NCBI GenBank assembly: GCA_003615045.1
Contig: ML014117.1
Coordinates: 62,001 to 126,000 of the forward strand
Direction: 5' to 3'
From: Caulochytrium protostelioides
Lineage: Eukaryota; Chytridiomycota; Caulochytriomycetes; Caulochytriales; Caulochytriaceae
Length of the DNA: 64,000 bases
Every line of letters begins with the position of its first letter. Position 1 is the stretch's first letter. Of the stretch, positions 57,101 to 64,000 are shown in pieces. The notes beneath the pieces are model-generated. The model was not told the DNA's origin. It ran no database searches and saw nothing but the letters and a program-made list of their open reading frames with translations. The translations under genes were made by a program, and so were the position numbers.

Positions 57101-60100
57101 ATCAGCACCCGAAGCACGCCGACTTTGAACTCAAGCTCTGGGAGAACGAGAGGACTGCCGACGCCGAGCCGGCGCCGTCGGGTGCGCGGCTCGTCGCGGA
57201 GATGAGCGCGAACAGCGATCTCGACGACCGCGAGGGGTGGATCCAGATGTCGGGGATCGACTCACCCGCCCTCCACCGCAGCCGCGTGCCGTCCGCCGAG
57301 GACATCGCCGGCGCGTACCCGGCCTCGAGCGATGTTCCCGATGTGCACGTGGCGCATGCCCACGACACGATGGGTGGGGGGCCGCTAGACATGCGGCCCG
57401 GGGCGCGCTCCGGTATGCCCCTGCCGGACACGCATCCGATGCTGTCAGTTCAGGAGAGCCTCGCGAGTATCCCGCTGATCGGGTTGGGCAGTCTGGCGTC
57501 CGGTTCGATGCACGGCGGGAAGGCGCCGTCGGACGGCGCTACGACCGCCGTGCCCACGGCATCTGCGCCGAGCGGCGATATCGCGGATCTCCAGGTCTCG
57601 GGTCCAAAGACGCCTAATGTGTGGGACGTGCTGCAGCAGGTCGTTTCGAAGCTGATTGTGGCAATTTGTCTCGAGTCGGTACTAAGCACGAGCAAGCCGT
57701 TCGTGTGCTTTGAGACGGTGCTGCGGTCGATCCCGCCGACGCATCCGCGCATCCAGAAAAGGCTCACGGAAGATCTGTGGGCGCGGCTGTTCCCGATGGT
57801 CATCAATGTGCTGCAGCGCCAGAAGGGGCTCTACCAGGACGCGAAGGTCCGATCGAACCTGCTGCGACTCTGCACGCTCATCAACGATGCCCTGTATGTG
57901 GGACTGGTGGAAAGCACGATCACGTCGGACGCCTTCGAGTTTATCCTGACGCTGGTCGAGATGATCACCAACGCAGACAACGAGCGCTGGATGAACGAGT
58001 CCGTCACGCAGGCCATCCTCAAGCAGATGAACCGCTGTGCGCTGGCGAATATCGGGTTCATCACGGCTGTGACGTCGTCGACGGGCCAGACCGCCAAACC
58101 GTCCTTGCCGGACGACCAGTTGCTGGTGGTGCTCACCAAGATGGTCTTTTACCAGAAAGTCCTGTTCAGCGCGTACAACAACGACAGTGAGTTCTACCGC
58201 CTCATCATTAGCCAGCTCTTCGAGTGCCTCAGCTCGAACAACGCGGCCGTGCGCACGGCGTGCATCAATGTCTTCAAGTGCCTGATCCTGCAGCGGCCGC
58301 AGCACGTCACCGCGGTGCTGAAGAACAGCCGCGGCGTGGATCAACCTGAGTTAATCAATGGGTTCTCCAAGATCCTTGAAATGGATATCAGCGCGTTCCT
58401 GTCGTGGTTCAACAGCAAGAACGTCGAGCTGGGTGGCCTCATCTACGAGAACACGAACCGGTTCATAGCGCAGTTCAACCAACTGGAGCTGCGAGCGGGA
58501 CGCGAGACCCAGCGGCAGCATCGGCTGCGCCGAATCGGGCGTCTGCGCCGGCTCTCGCAGATGCACGCGGAGCAGGAAGACTTGCTGGCCCGGTACGGCA
58601 AGGAAACGAACGACTGGATCGCCAACATCAAGGATGCTGAGCTCGAGTCGCTGCGCAAGCTCTCGAACGACTATGAGGCCTCGCAGGTGCTGATCTCGGC
58701 CGACTGGAAGATGTGCCGCGACCGACTGGCCCAGGAGCAGGGGCTGCGCCGCGCCCTCCACGCCGACCCGGCAGGCGAGCGCTGGAAGCTCGATTTCATG
58801 GAGGGCAAGGCCCGCATGCGCAAGCGACTGCGTCGCAACGCCGACCCGCACATCGCTTACCTGAACAAGACCGAGCAGGTCGAGCACAGCGCGTCGCGGC
58901 TTCTTATGGAGTCCGCGGCAATGGCGACGTCGACGTCGACGACACCCGCGACGGTGAGCGCCGGCGCGTTCCACCGCGATGCCTCAGTCGTCTCGGCCAG
59001 CGGCGGCGCGCCGATTACGCCGCACGATGGGCTTGATGCGTCAAAGCCGTCTGACCACCGCTTGTCCGAAACCCCAGCGACAGTCGCGCATGACGCTGCT
59101 GACGCGGCGGGTAACCTGATGTCAGCAGACGCCACCTCGCTCGGCGATCTGTCGAGAGAAGACGGCCTCGGCCCCGACGGCATCTCGCTGCTCGACCAGC
59201 CGAACCGGCGGCTCGCGCGGCTGTTAGGCACTGAGTCCAAGTATGAAGCGCACAACATCGCCCGCGTCGTCGGGCTGGATCTGTTCGAAGGCGTGATGAT
59301 TGTGACGAAGGACAAGGTCATTATCATCGACAATTACTTCCGCCGCGAGAACGGCGAGCTGGTAGATGTTGACCACATGCCGGCCACCGAGCGCAACATG
59401 CTGCATACCCTGCTGCTCGAGCAGAACCGCAGTAACGACAAGTCGTCGCCGCTCTTCCAGGAAATGAGCGAGCACGACAAGTTTGCGTCGCGCCAGTTCG
59501 GCATTCTGGATATCCGCGAAGTGCACAAACGCACGTTTTTGTTCCGCGACGTCGCCTTTGAAGTCTTTTTGGCCGACGGCCGCAGCTGCCTGTTGTCGTT
59601 CGCAACGACGAAGGTCCGCGACTCAGTGTACTACCACCTGAACCAGTCGGTTAACATCACGGGGTCCGAGTCGGTGGCAGGCATTGCGGCGCGCAATCCG
59701 ATGATGAACGTGGTCGGCACAGACTACGGCGGCAAGCTGCTGAGCAACGTGGTGATGAACCTCACCGGCAGCGGGCTTGATGAGCTGACGCAGAAGTGGC
59801 TTCACCGCGAAATTTCCAACTTCACTTACCTGATGCACCTCAACACGCTGGCGGGGCGGTCCTATAATGACGTGACGCAGTATCCTGTGTTCCCGTGGGT
59901 GATTGCCGACTGGACGTCGGCAGAGCTCGATCTTACCAATCCTGCGAGCTTCCGCGATCTCTCGAAGCCGATGGGCGCCCAGGACCCGACGCGCCTCGAG
60001 AAGTTTGTGTCGCGGTTCAAGACCTGGGAGGACCCGAGCTTGCCCGCGTGCCACTACGGGACCCACTATTCATCGGCGATGATTGTCTGCTCGTATCTGA

Positions 60101-61929
60101 TCCGCATGGAGCCCTTTACGCGGCAGTATTTGCAGTTGCAGGGCGGCCACTTCGACCACCCGGACCGCCTGTTCCACAGCATGCAGTATGCCTACGAGTC
60201 TGCCGCCAAGCTCAATACAACCGACGTCAAGGAGCTCATCCCTGAGTTCTTTTACCTGCCCGAGTTTCTCGTGAACAGCAATCACTTCAACTTTGGCACG
60301 AAGCAGACCGGCGATGTCATCAACGACATCGTGCTCCCGCCGTGGGCGCACGACAACCCGCGCACCTTTATCGAGAAGCACCGCGAGGCGCTGGAGTGCG
60401 ACTACGTGTCCGAACGCCTGCATCTGTGGATCGATCTCATCTTTGGCTACAAGCAGCAGGGTCAGGAGGCGATCGACGCGGCTAACGTCTTCCACTGGCT
60501 CTCCTACGAGGGCGCCGTCGACCTCGACAAAATGGACGATCCGCTCGAGAAGCAGGCGACCGTCGGCATCATATACAATTTTGGCCAAACGCCGCGCCAT
60601 CTGTTCAAGCGGCCGCATCCGGGCCGCACGGCGCGGAAGGCCGAGGCAGGATTCAGCCAGGGCCGGCTGTGGGAGCACCCGGAGGCGCTGGTTCGCAGCT
60701 CGCAGCCCGTGGCGCACATCGGCAGCGCTGTCGGCGAGATCCGCGTTAACCGAGAGGGCGTCGTGGCCGTCGATGGGTCTAAGGCGCTACACCCGCCCAA
60801 CTTCCACAAGGTCGCCGACTGGGACTATCTCGACCACAGCTGCCGCATGGTTGTGCTCGAGCACAACCGCTGCCTCGCGGTCATCGAAGGTATGCACGCG
60901 GGCCGCATCGTCTGTGGGATCTGGGTCGACGGCGACCTCTTTATCTCGGGCGGCAGCGACCGCATCATCACCATCTGGCGGTATACCCATGGCCGCAAGC
61001 CGACCTTCAAGCCGCTCGCGGTGCTGCGCGCGCACGCCGGGAAGGTGCTCGCGCTGGCGGCGTCGCGCTCGTTCAATCTGCTCGTCAGCGGCGACGAGCA
61101 CGGCGACATGGGCGTCTGGGACCTCAACCGCCGCGAGCTCTCGCGCAAGCTCCCGCCCATGCACGGCGGCATCGCGTGCATGGCTGTCAACGACAACACG
61201 GGCGATTTCCTAGCCGTCTGCGACGACCAGGTCAACGTGTACTCGATCAACGGCGACCTCCTGGCCGCCGTGCAGCTCACCGTGCCGCCCATCGTGCCTG
61301 TCTCGGGTTCGACGGTGGCGGCGGCCGCAGCGGCGGCCGCCACAGCGGCGGCGGCGGGCGCGGCGCCTGTGGCGGGCGGACTGATCACGGCGTGCGTCTT
61401 CTGCGAAGGCGCCGCGTCCGAGGTCTTTGACTTTGGTCTGATCGTGATTGGGACGCGGCGCGGTGACATCCATTTCTTGCGCAAGGTGGGCGTCCAAACG
61501 CCGGCGCGCGCGGCCACGGCCGAGGAGCCGGAGGCGCCTACCGCGGGCGAGAGTCTGCTCATGCACAATCTGCCGGCGCACTACGACACGGCGATCGTCA
61601 AGACGCTGGCGTCGTTCACCTCGGGCGGCGTCGTCGCCGCGATCACGCACCTTATGGTCCCCGCGAGCCAGCGCTACCTGCTCTCGGGCGACTCGCAGGG
61701 CCGCGTGTACGCATGGGTGATGCCGGACGGGAGCAGCACGGAGGTCCACCACATCACGAGCGACGCGTGCCAGTTCTGCAAGACGCCGTTCGCCGTGCTC
61801 GAGCGCCGCAGCAACTGCCGCTGCTGCGGCGCGCAGTTCTGCGCCACCTGCCTCTTCCCGGGCGTCGACCCGCGTCTCGGCCGGCTCTGCCAGCCCTGCA
61901 GCAACGCGATTGCCAAGAGCTTGCTTTGA
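51181..61929 (+). CDS. Giant BEACH-WD40-FYVE protein (WDFY3/Alfy-like)
   Basis: 3582 residues in one intronless frame, ATG at 51181 (MDWLGRRLGIPYQGGKPPGG). Proteins of this class act in membrane trafficking and, for Alfy, selective autophagy of aggregates. Order: a long armadillo-like N-terminal half (residues ~200-1150), a concanavalin-like domain (~1170-1310; NGYTLTTWIRVDRFADDFAI, then AWHHIVITHQ and NLYLDGQLVHHV), a further helical half, PH-BEACH (~2683-2790, starting YEAHNIARVVGLDLFEGVMI), BEACH (~2872-3153; FTYLMHLNTLAGRSYNDVTQ then YPVFPWVIADW, HYGTHYSSAMIV, NHFNFG, WIDLIFGYKQQGQEA), WD40 repeats (~3220-3510; GGSDRIITIW, SGDEHGDMGVWDL, SGDSQGRVYAW) and a C-terminal FYVE zinc finger (~3529-3576). 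The FYVE ligand block reads RRSNCRCCG instead of R-R-H-H-C-R-x-C-G. A coiled, charged region lies near residue 2450-2560. Confidence 0.96.
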   Translation: MDWLGRRLGIPYQGGKPPGGREGEAASAVVSAVASPATVRGPMGGGQAIPYPEGAAPETPLEARRAPPPAVIEFVLPSRMGKPAAAVTATASAASAAAANPRGGSPLAPALAPNTGAGRAVGETTAAPDAARARLASPQPGTMSTPAPTPAPAAPVKQEPPRTVVKQLVARLSLEDASHGRHAAQVLLMTEWAKVAWAFTPDVFAEYAQSDRSGVLIFTRVVVSVFEDSSHVAAAATLSALVGLVAHCGSTDSMAVGKTLVQHDFVAAYLVKLAGCTDAALVGATVTSLTPWFKVIEGRLRRHSEINNAEAWRRVMPALVVMHCEWLTPVFGVLRTICQTQSQPFGAGESVNTYIADLTGIWDAILAQGAGTTGILLFSLILEAIQRSGALKAEFLRQFHAVGGSEKVCDLAVVVTHHVVRTRLRADETDPLFAPDSTAWSCPEPLAASRSGSHRRSPSSGSAIVRPAPPSSARVQAIQTLLRTEESLMLFWTFVEEFLYLGDAAALPEGPAQVSPYQFPEFRMPVPTANPLAANDRLLKAMLHGYEARQRHLACGALAAREASEGSDPAPAPEKRVVVDESLLPPVVSELVSVGITQTLFRVIQSNPINFFLGEAHRLLLTLVQHMEFQGGAVQGVVMEMVTYALTTLKYFPFREIASACSLFEGKSDKQSLSIVCATFLDFLESIPHMHTAMREVGLLDILGRDLIMIQTDGVHQFPALLASFDDVMHLVSVLVEDPENAAVFRLVSKDAMFALLHQSKLRPGLMRVIHKLASDHLENLSKALQHQSLAVAEDGSAPYYAEIQSLIVALQRSEKHDLGLKLDIHMLLMQLLPTSVQAQAYFLQCHGIDALLDGLQALDAAFVPGMSDGDRSALEALLKSTFKLMLAAIESPEKARFVASLEIPRVQALFKTSGIMESSSASVAFACLLGCAIGKPQVIDTFTGPSDASPTASVEQLAATPSLEATLHLGAGPSAGTGGGSSPTTVEAVRSQARRNARRAAQHFAGKKVHHPIMIAAILDVLPAAREQLVLVHSILAVLNALISPYHKFNIVRANQFDVQNALLSWMLTPTRWWTPDAIVAGVPSWAPFVEYQAQHLLASLLEVGLSDKNLHHIMAQACLEIPESEAQQLAAYDLILEGVERGNSPNYLHFDHAITTRAAIVLGDYGRPFPPMNGYTLTTWIRVDRFADDFAIPIMTVLDDENAVRLAVTLTPTQIKLHTYKQSVAFTVDFATQAWHHIVITHQKPRLTNSTANLYLDGQLVHHVKCGYLGHPGSATRTRTVLGHLPSSSEFLHLCAWNLGPTHFVEEVVLDAGEVSAIHSVGPQYKGLFQGDLAKLQNQHLMDVLSQLTAIKAKPSNLPTIGEMLARSNTLTQRAADKSVSLVAIPEDKILFSMIPDLELGNLRLKHRNEAGNSVAAWTAGIGVTGHMLLNGAPAKLRPEAGSRLNLLQIRGDVTTMITSHTAEGIHKIGGSAVLIGLVSNANTSHSLFKAVSILATCVNNDWRLREEMEREHFYEILAQILKSRKHLMTVAIVDVLMTMIGRSVDNIPHALITNSAAFIQIFLDFDLWQARQEIQQCWFAVMYDLVSHSKFADENLSRLFQISIIKRLITFIKLQVFHKALIPEFINLLKICCKFQFNLETIRTLCTFLVSTLPTSPRAGDKSQRSRVLPPSTPAATTTATTATTTAADPAAALSPQQSSSPTVSAVGNPHGSAARSSMSLSARAVWMTQMRIYILAMLHDILQEPNSKYVSIFAQTVSPRWILLFCNSALDEVTTTLAVRMFARLWVETEASITGSFNDGYTILVSNIRTHFDLPAIYKSLMSLAFGTDPVGIPFDGPISVSGLLAMFRPDLTPGRRRRAKFPDATRALLSLAKTGIEFLSRDRTLPSPPASDIMDLTIPSKSNSNSESILAGWDPRAQPYSPMELAQFLEIFFTFLTEGYIGNEDMREAMQNPMFVEDLMEIVMLVMLDQHPKHADFELKLWENERTADAEPAPSGARLVAEMSANSDLDDREGWIQMSGIDSPALHRSRVPSAEDIAGAYPASSDVPDVHVAHAHDTMGGGPLDMRPGARSGMPLPDTHPMLSVQESLASIPLIGLGSLASGSMHGGKAPSDGATTAVPTASAPSGDIADLQVSGPKTPNVWDVLQQVVSKLIVAICLESVLSTSKPFVCFETVLRSIPPTHPRIQKRLTEDLWARLFPMVINVLQRQKGLYQDAKVRSNLLRLCTLINDALYVGLVESTITSDAFEFILTLVEMITNADNERWMNESVTQAILKQMNRCALANIGFITAVTSSTGQTAKPSLPDDQLLVVLTKMVFYQKVLFSAYNNDSEFYRLIISQLFECLSSNNAAVRTACINVFKCLILQRPQHVTAVLKNSRGVDQPELINGFSKILEMDISAFLSWFNSKNVELGGLIYENTNRFIAQFNQLELRAGRETQRQHRLRRIGRLRRLSQMHAEQEDLLARYGKETNDWIANIKDAELESLRKLSNDYEASQVLISADWKMCRDRLAQEQGLRRALHADPAGERWKLDFMEGKARMRKRLRRNADPHIAYLNKTEQVEHSASRLLMESAAMATSTSTTPATVSAGAFHRDASVVSASGGAPITPHDGLDASKPSDHRLSETPATVAHDAADAAGNLMSADATSLGDLSREDGLGPDGISLLDQPNRRLARLLGTESKYEAHNIARVVGLDLFEGVMIVTKDKVIIIDNYFRRENGELVDVDHMPATERNMLHTLLLEQNRSNDKSSPLFQEMSEHDKFASRQFGILDIREVHKRTFLFRDVAFEVFLADGRSCLLSFATTKVRDSVYYHLNQSVNITGSESVAGIAARNPMMNVVGTDYGGKLLSNVVMNLTGSGLDELTQKWLHREISNFTYLMHLNTLAGRSYNDVTQYPVFPWVIADWTSAELDLTNPASFRDLSKPMGAQDPTRLEKFVSRFKTWEDPSLPACHYGTHYSSAMIVCSYLIRMEPFTRQYLQLQGGHFDHPDRLFHSMQYAYESAAKLNTTDVKELIPEFFYLPEFLVNSNHFNFGTKQTGDVINDIVLPPWAHDNPRTFIEKHREALECDYVSERLHLWIDLIFGYKQQGQEAIDAANVFHWLSYEGAVDLDKMDDPLEKQATVGIIYNFGQTPRHLFKRPHPGRTARKAEAGFSQGRLWEHPEALVRSSQPVAHIGSAVGEIRVNREGVVAVDGSKALHPPNFHKVADWDYLDHSCRMVVLEHNRCLAVIEGMHAGRIVCGIWVDGDLFISGGSDRIITIWRYTHGRKPTFKPLAVLRAHAGKVLALAASRSFNLLVSGDEHGDMGVWDLNRRELSRKLPPMHGGIACMAVNDNTGDFLAVCDDQVNVYSINGDLLAAVQLTVPPIVPVSGSTVAAAAAAAATAAAAGAAPVAGGLITACVFCEGAASEVFDFGLIVIGTRRGDIHFLRKVGVQTPARAATAEEPEAPTAGESLLMHNLPAHYDTAIVKTLASFTSGGVVAAITHLMVPASQRYLLSGDSQGRVYAWVMPDGSSTEVHHITSDACQFCKTPFAVLERRSNCRCCGAQFCATCLFPGVDPRLGRLCQPCSNAIAKSLL

Positions 61930-62218
61930 CCATCGCCCACCAGCGCGGGCCGTCTCGCCAACGGAAAGACATGGCATTGCGAGGGGGCTCCGATGCCCTC
62001 CTCCGAAGCGCCCTTCCCAATGAGATTTCAATGCCCATCTTTGATGCCGTTCATAGTGTATTGCCAAGTATCTTCATTTTTTTTTTCTCGGGGATGGTCA
62101 TGGGTGTGGCCTCGCCGATCACGGGGCCCAGCCGATCGATGCATCTCGATGCGCGGCACCCCCCTCACCGGCCCCGTCGGTGTGACGTGCGTGCGCAAGC
62201 CACCTTCGTGGTCGACCA

Positions 62219-62761
62219 CTACAGGCCTTGGCGGGCGAACGAGATCGGCGACTCGTTGGTCGTACTGCCGGTCGATCCTTCTCGCTGCTGCTGCTGCTGC
62301 TGCTGCTGGGCCTGCTGCTGGGCCTGCTGGCGCCGCGTCAGACCGCGGCCGAGCGAGGTCAACAGCACATTGAGGATCTCGCTCTCGAGGACGCGCGGCG
62401 AGAAGCGAGGCGGGCGGAATGCGGACTCGGGCAGTCGTGCGAATCCGGCCGCGCCGTCCATGCCCGCGAGGTCGACGCCGTCGGCGGCGCCGTCGGCGGG
62501 TGTCAGCGCAGGGGAGAGCGCGCGGATCACGGCGGCGTCGTTCCACTTCGTGTCCGACAGAGTCGTGAAGTCGAACGCGGCCTGCTCGCGCGGCGACAGC
62601 GAACTCCACAGGAGCGCGAGCACGCCTTCTTTGTTCGAGACGGTCATCCGGGAGAAGAGCTGCTCGAGGACGCCCTTCAGGTCCGCGGGCTCGAGCTGAT
62701 GCAGCGCCTCGAGACAGTGCCGCGTCTGCACGGCGGCCGCGTCCACCAGGTGCCGGCCCAT
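62219..62761 (-). CDS. Small unknown protein with C-terminal polyglutamine
   Basis: 180 residues from ATG 62761 (MGRHLVDAAAVQTRHCLEAL). I do not recognise the family. It reads as helical: LEPADLKGVLEQLFSRMTVS then NKEGVLALLWSSLSPREQAAF, with regular hydrophobic spacing, followed by LESEILNVLLTSLGRGL and a QQAQQQAQQQQQQQQ tail. The composition and codon use fit a real gene better than the other frames here. It is tail-to-tail with the BEACH gene. The frame continues upstream without ATG into a Gly/Met repeat (the minisatellite), which is unlikely to be coding. Confidence 0.55.
   Translation of the reverse strand: MGRHLVDAAAVQTRHCLEALHQLEPADLKGVLEQLFSRMTVSNKEGVLALLWSSLSPREQAAFDFTTLSDTKWNDAAVIRALSPALTPADGAADGVDLAGMDGAAGFARLPESAFRPPRFSPRVLESEILNVLLTSLGRGLTRRQQAQQQAQQQQQQQQREGSTGSTTNESPISFARQGL
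62285..62308 (-). repeat. CAG run coding polyglutamine
   Basis: Eight CTG triplets on the + strand, in frame with the small unknown protein on the minus strand. Confidence 0.85.
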
Positions 62762-64000
62762 GGCGCGTCGATGCAGCAAGAAAGGAGGAGGGAGCGGGGC
62801 TGGGCGTCGGCGACGCTGCCGCGACAGCCGGAAACAGAAGGCCCTGCTGGGGCTCGGCGCGTAGGAGACAGCGGCTAATGAGACTGAGCGACGATCGAGG
62901 ACAGAGACGACAGAGACGGCAGGCGAGCGGCGAGGGTATACGCAGCCCCTGCGAGATCTTCGCTCAGCGGAGCTCAGCGAATCTGTCCGAAGCGAAGCCG
63001 CGCCGACCAGCACGAGAGGAGAATCGCGCCACCCCGCATGCGCGATCTCTGAGGGGGAGGCTCGACGTCCTTCCATGCCCATGCCCATGCCCATGCCCAT
63101 CCCTATGCCCATGCCCATGCCCATCCCTATGCCCATGCCCTTGCCCATCCCTATGCCCATGCCCTTGCCCTTGCCCTTGCCCATACCCACGCCCTGCATC
63201 CTGGCTCGCTATGCTCGCCAGGCCCGCCACGTGAACCGCGCGTGGCCCAGCGGGGGTAAGCGGAGATGAGCAGAGAACACGGCGCCATGAAGCCGCGCTC
63301 GAGCTCGTTGGACTGCGGCGGGGCCAGGCGAGCTGCGGGGTATGCGCGGCCTGCCGATGCGTCTGTGATGGGGTTGTTATGGGCCCCCGAGCGACCGCCG
63401 ATCTTTTCCTGGCCCGCGGCCCGCGAAACCTGGTGGCAAGACCACACGTCGCACAGCGGGGCCAGCGGCGGCGTGCGCGGTGCGGTCTCATTGCTGGCCA
63501 GTCGATGCGCGCTCTGGGCTGGGCGCGAGGCGCGAGTTCATCCGACAGCCCTTCTTCATTCACCCCGTGATGGGCAGCATACGTCGATCCGATCGGCCCT
63601 TTCTGGCCGTCGGCGCGCTGATCGGGTTCCTGGGACGACCGATTGAGCAAGCGGCGCGTTCTTGAGAGAAAGGGGCCTGCCGCTTCATGGGTAGGTTGGG
63701 TCATTGGACTGACTGACTGATGCCAAGAGGCATGCAGACGGCGGCGATGGACATCGCCACAGCGCCGTGATGAATGTTTCACCCGTCCGCACCCATGGTT
63801 CCGTGATATGGACGGCATCGAGTAGCATGCGATGTCGCCGTTGCAGGGCGCGGTCGCGACCTCCTCTGCGTGGGCGCAGCCGCCTTCGCATGACTTCATA
63901 CCCCTCCTTTGTTTGGCTTCGATGGACGACTCTCTGGCACTCTCGCGCCCGGACTCTGGCACACGCTGCGCCGTGCCGCATCGGAGAAAACGACGACAAC
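62762..64000. other. Intergenic with hexamer minisatellite, no further gene
   Basis: The left part is the promoter of the small unknown gene. The minisatellite at 63073-63190 is described separately. Beyond 63.2 kb there are only shadow-like frames and no recognisable domain up to the window end. Confidence 0.45.
63073..63190. repeat. Degenerate hexamer minisatellite (CCCATG and variants)
   Basis: About twenty units of CCCATG, with CCCATC, CCTATG, CCCTTG and CCCATA variants in a higher-order order (CCCATC followed by CCTATG recurs several times). Frames across it read Met-Pro or Gly-Met repeats. Confidence 0.9.

Noticed and set aside
63075-63269. Met-Pro repeat peptide
   Set aside because: Translation of the hexamer minisatellite.
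1-64000. CRISPR arrays, rRNA genes, bacterial operons, virus-like genes
   Set aside because: Tandem arrays here have no unique spacers of regular size; no rRNA-like sequence or capsid/polymerase motif was recognised.

Overview
The window is nuclear DNA of a fungus, most likely an early-diverging zoosporic (chytrid-like) lineage. The evidence is short GT-AG introns in several genes, a fungal-type PP-Z phosphatase with an N-myristoylation start, fungal-type acetylornithine metabolism, a Ypk/Gad8/Sch9-like AGC kinase, Snf7, Sti1, a BEACH-FYVE giant protein, and at least three decayed Fanzor (eukaryotic TnpB relative) copies. Base composition is strongly GC-rich except in a few islands. A Caulochytrium-like chytrid would fit, but that is a guess from style, not a demonstrated match.

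Layout. 1.3-7.0 kb: glutamate N-acetyltransferase (arginine synthesis, +), an LSM12-like RNA-binding protein (+), and the Hsp70/Hsp90 co-chaperone Sti1 (-). 7.9-13.5 kb: an ARID/zinc-finger protein with a long polyglutamine tract (-) and a Pcl/Pho80-type cyclin (-). 13.5-19.9 kb: gene-poor, holding a decayed Fanzor and a second broken ORF. 19.9-21.1 kb: ribosomal protein eS28 (+) facing ESCRT-III Snf7 (-). 23.2-26.5 kb: a disordered protein of unknown function (+) facing a MAT2B-like SDR protein (-). 27.7-29.3 kb: a SERINC membrane protein (+). 29.4-32.9 kb: an island of visibly lower GC in which two divergently oriented Fanzor C-terminal remnants flank an orphan secreted protein. 33.2-34.8 kb: C2-AGC kinase (-). 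34.8-42.4 kb: no convincing gene. 42.4-51.2 kb: PP-Z phosphatase (+), mitochondrial EF-P-like factor (-), a LolD/MacB-type ABC ATPase (+) and a GLTSCR1-like proline-rich protein (-). 51.2-61.9 kb: a single 10.7-kb open frame for a 3582-residue BEACH-WD40-FYVE protein (+). 62.2-62.8 kb: a small unknown protein (-), then a hexamer minisatellite and apparently empty sequence.

Most genes are housekeeping and are not organised as operons. Several pairs are tail-to-tail with small gaps (LSM12/Sti1, eS28/Snf7, unknown/MAT2B-like, PP-Z/EF-P-like, ABC/GLTSCR1-like, BEACH/unknown). Exon boundaries were chosen by hand from splice signals and reading-frame continuity with the protein families. Many long open frames here are GC-driven shadows, and only frames with family motifs or convincing composition were kept.

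The most interesting part is the Fanzor material. Three remnants share the RuvC-III region and, in the two better preserved copies, conserved sequence continues past the coding end into a stem-loop-like segment, where Fanzor/TnpB elements keep their guide RNA and right end. Two of them bracket a lower-GC orphan secreted protein that also carries a basic nuclear-localisation-like motif.
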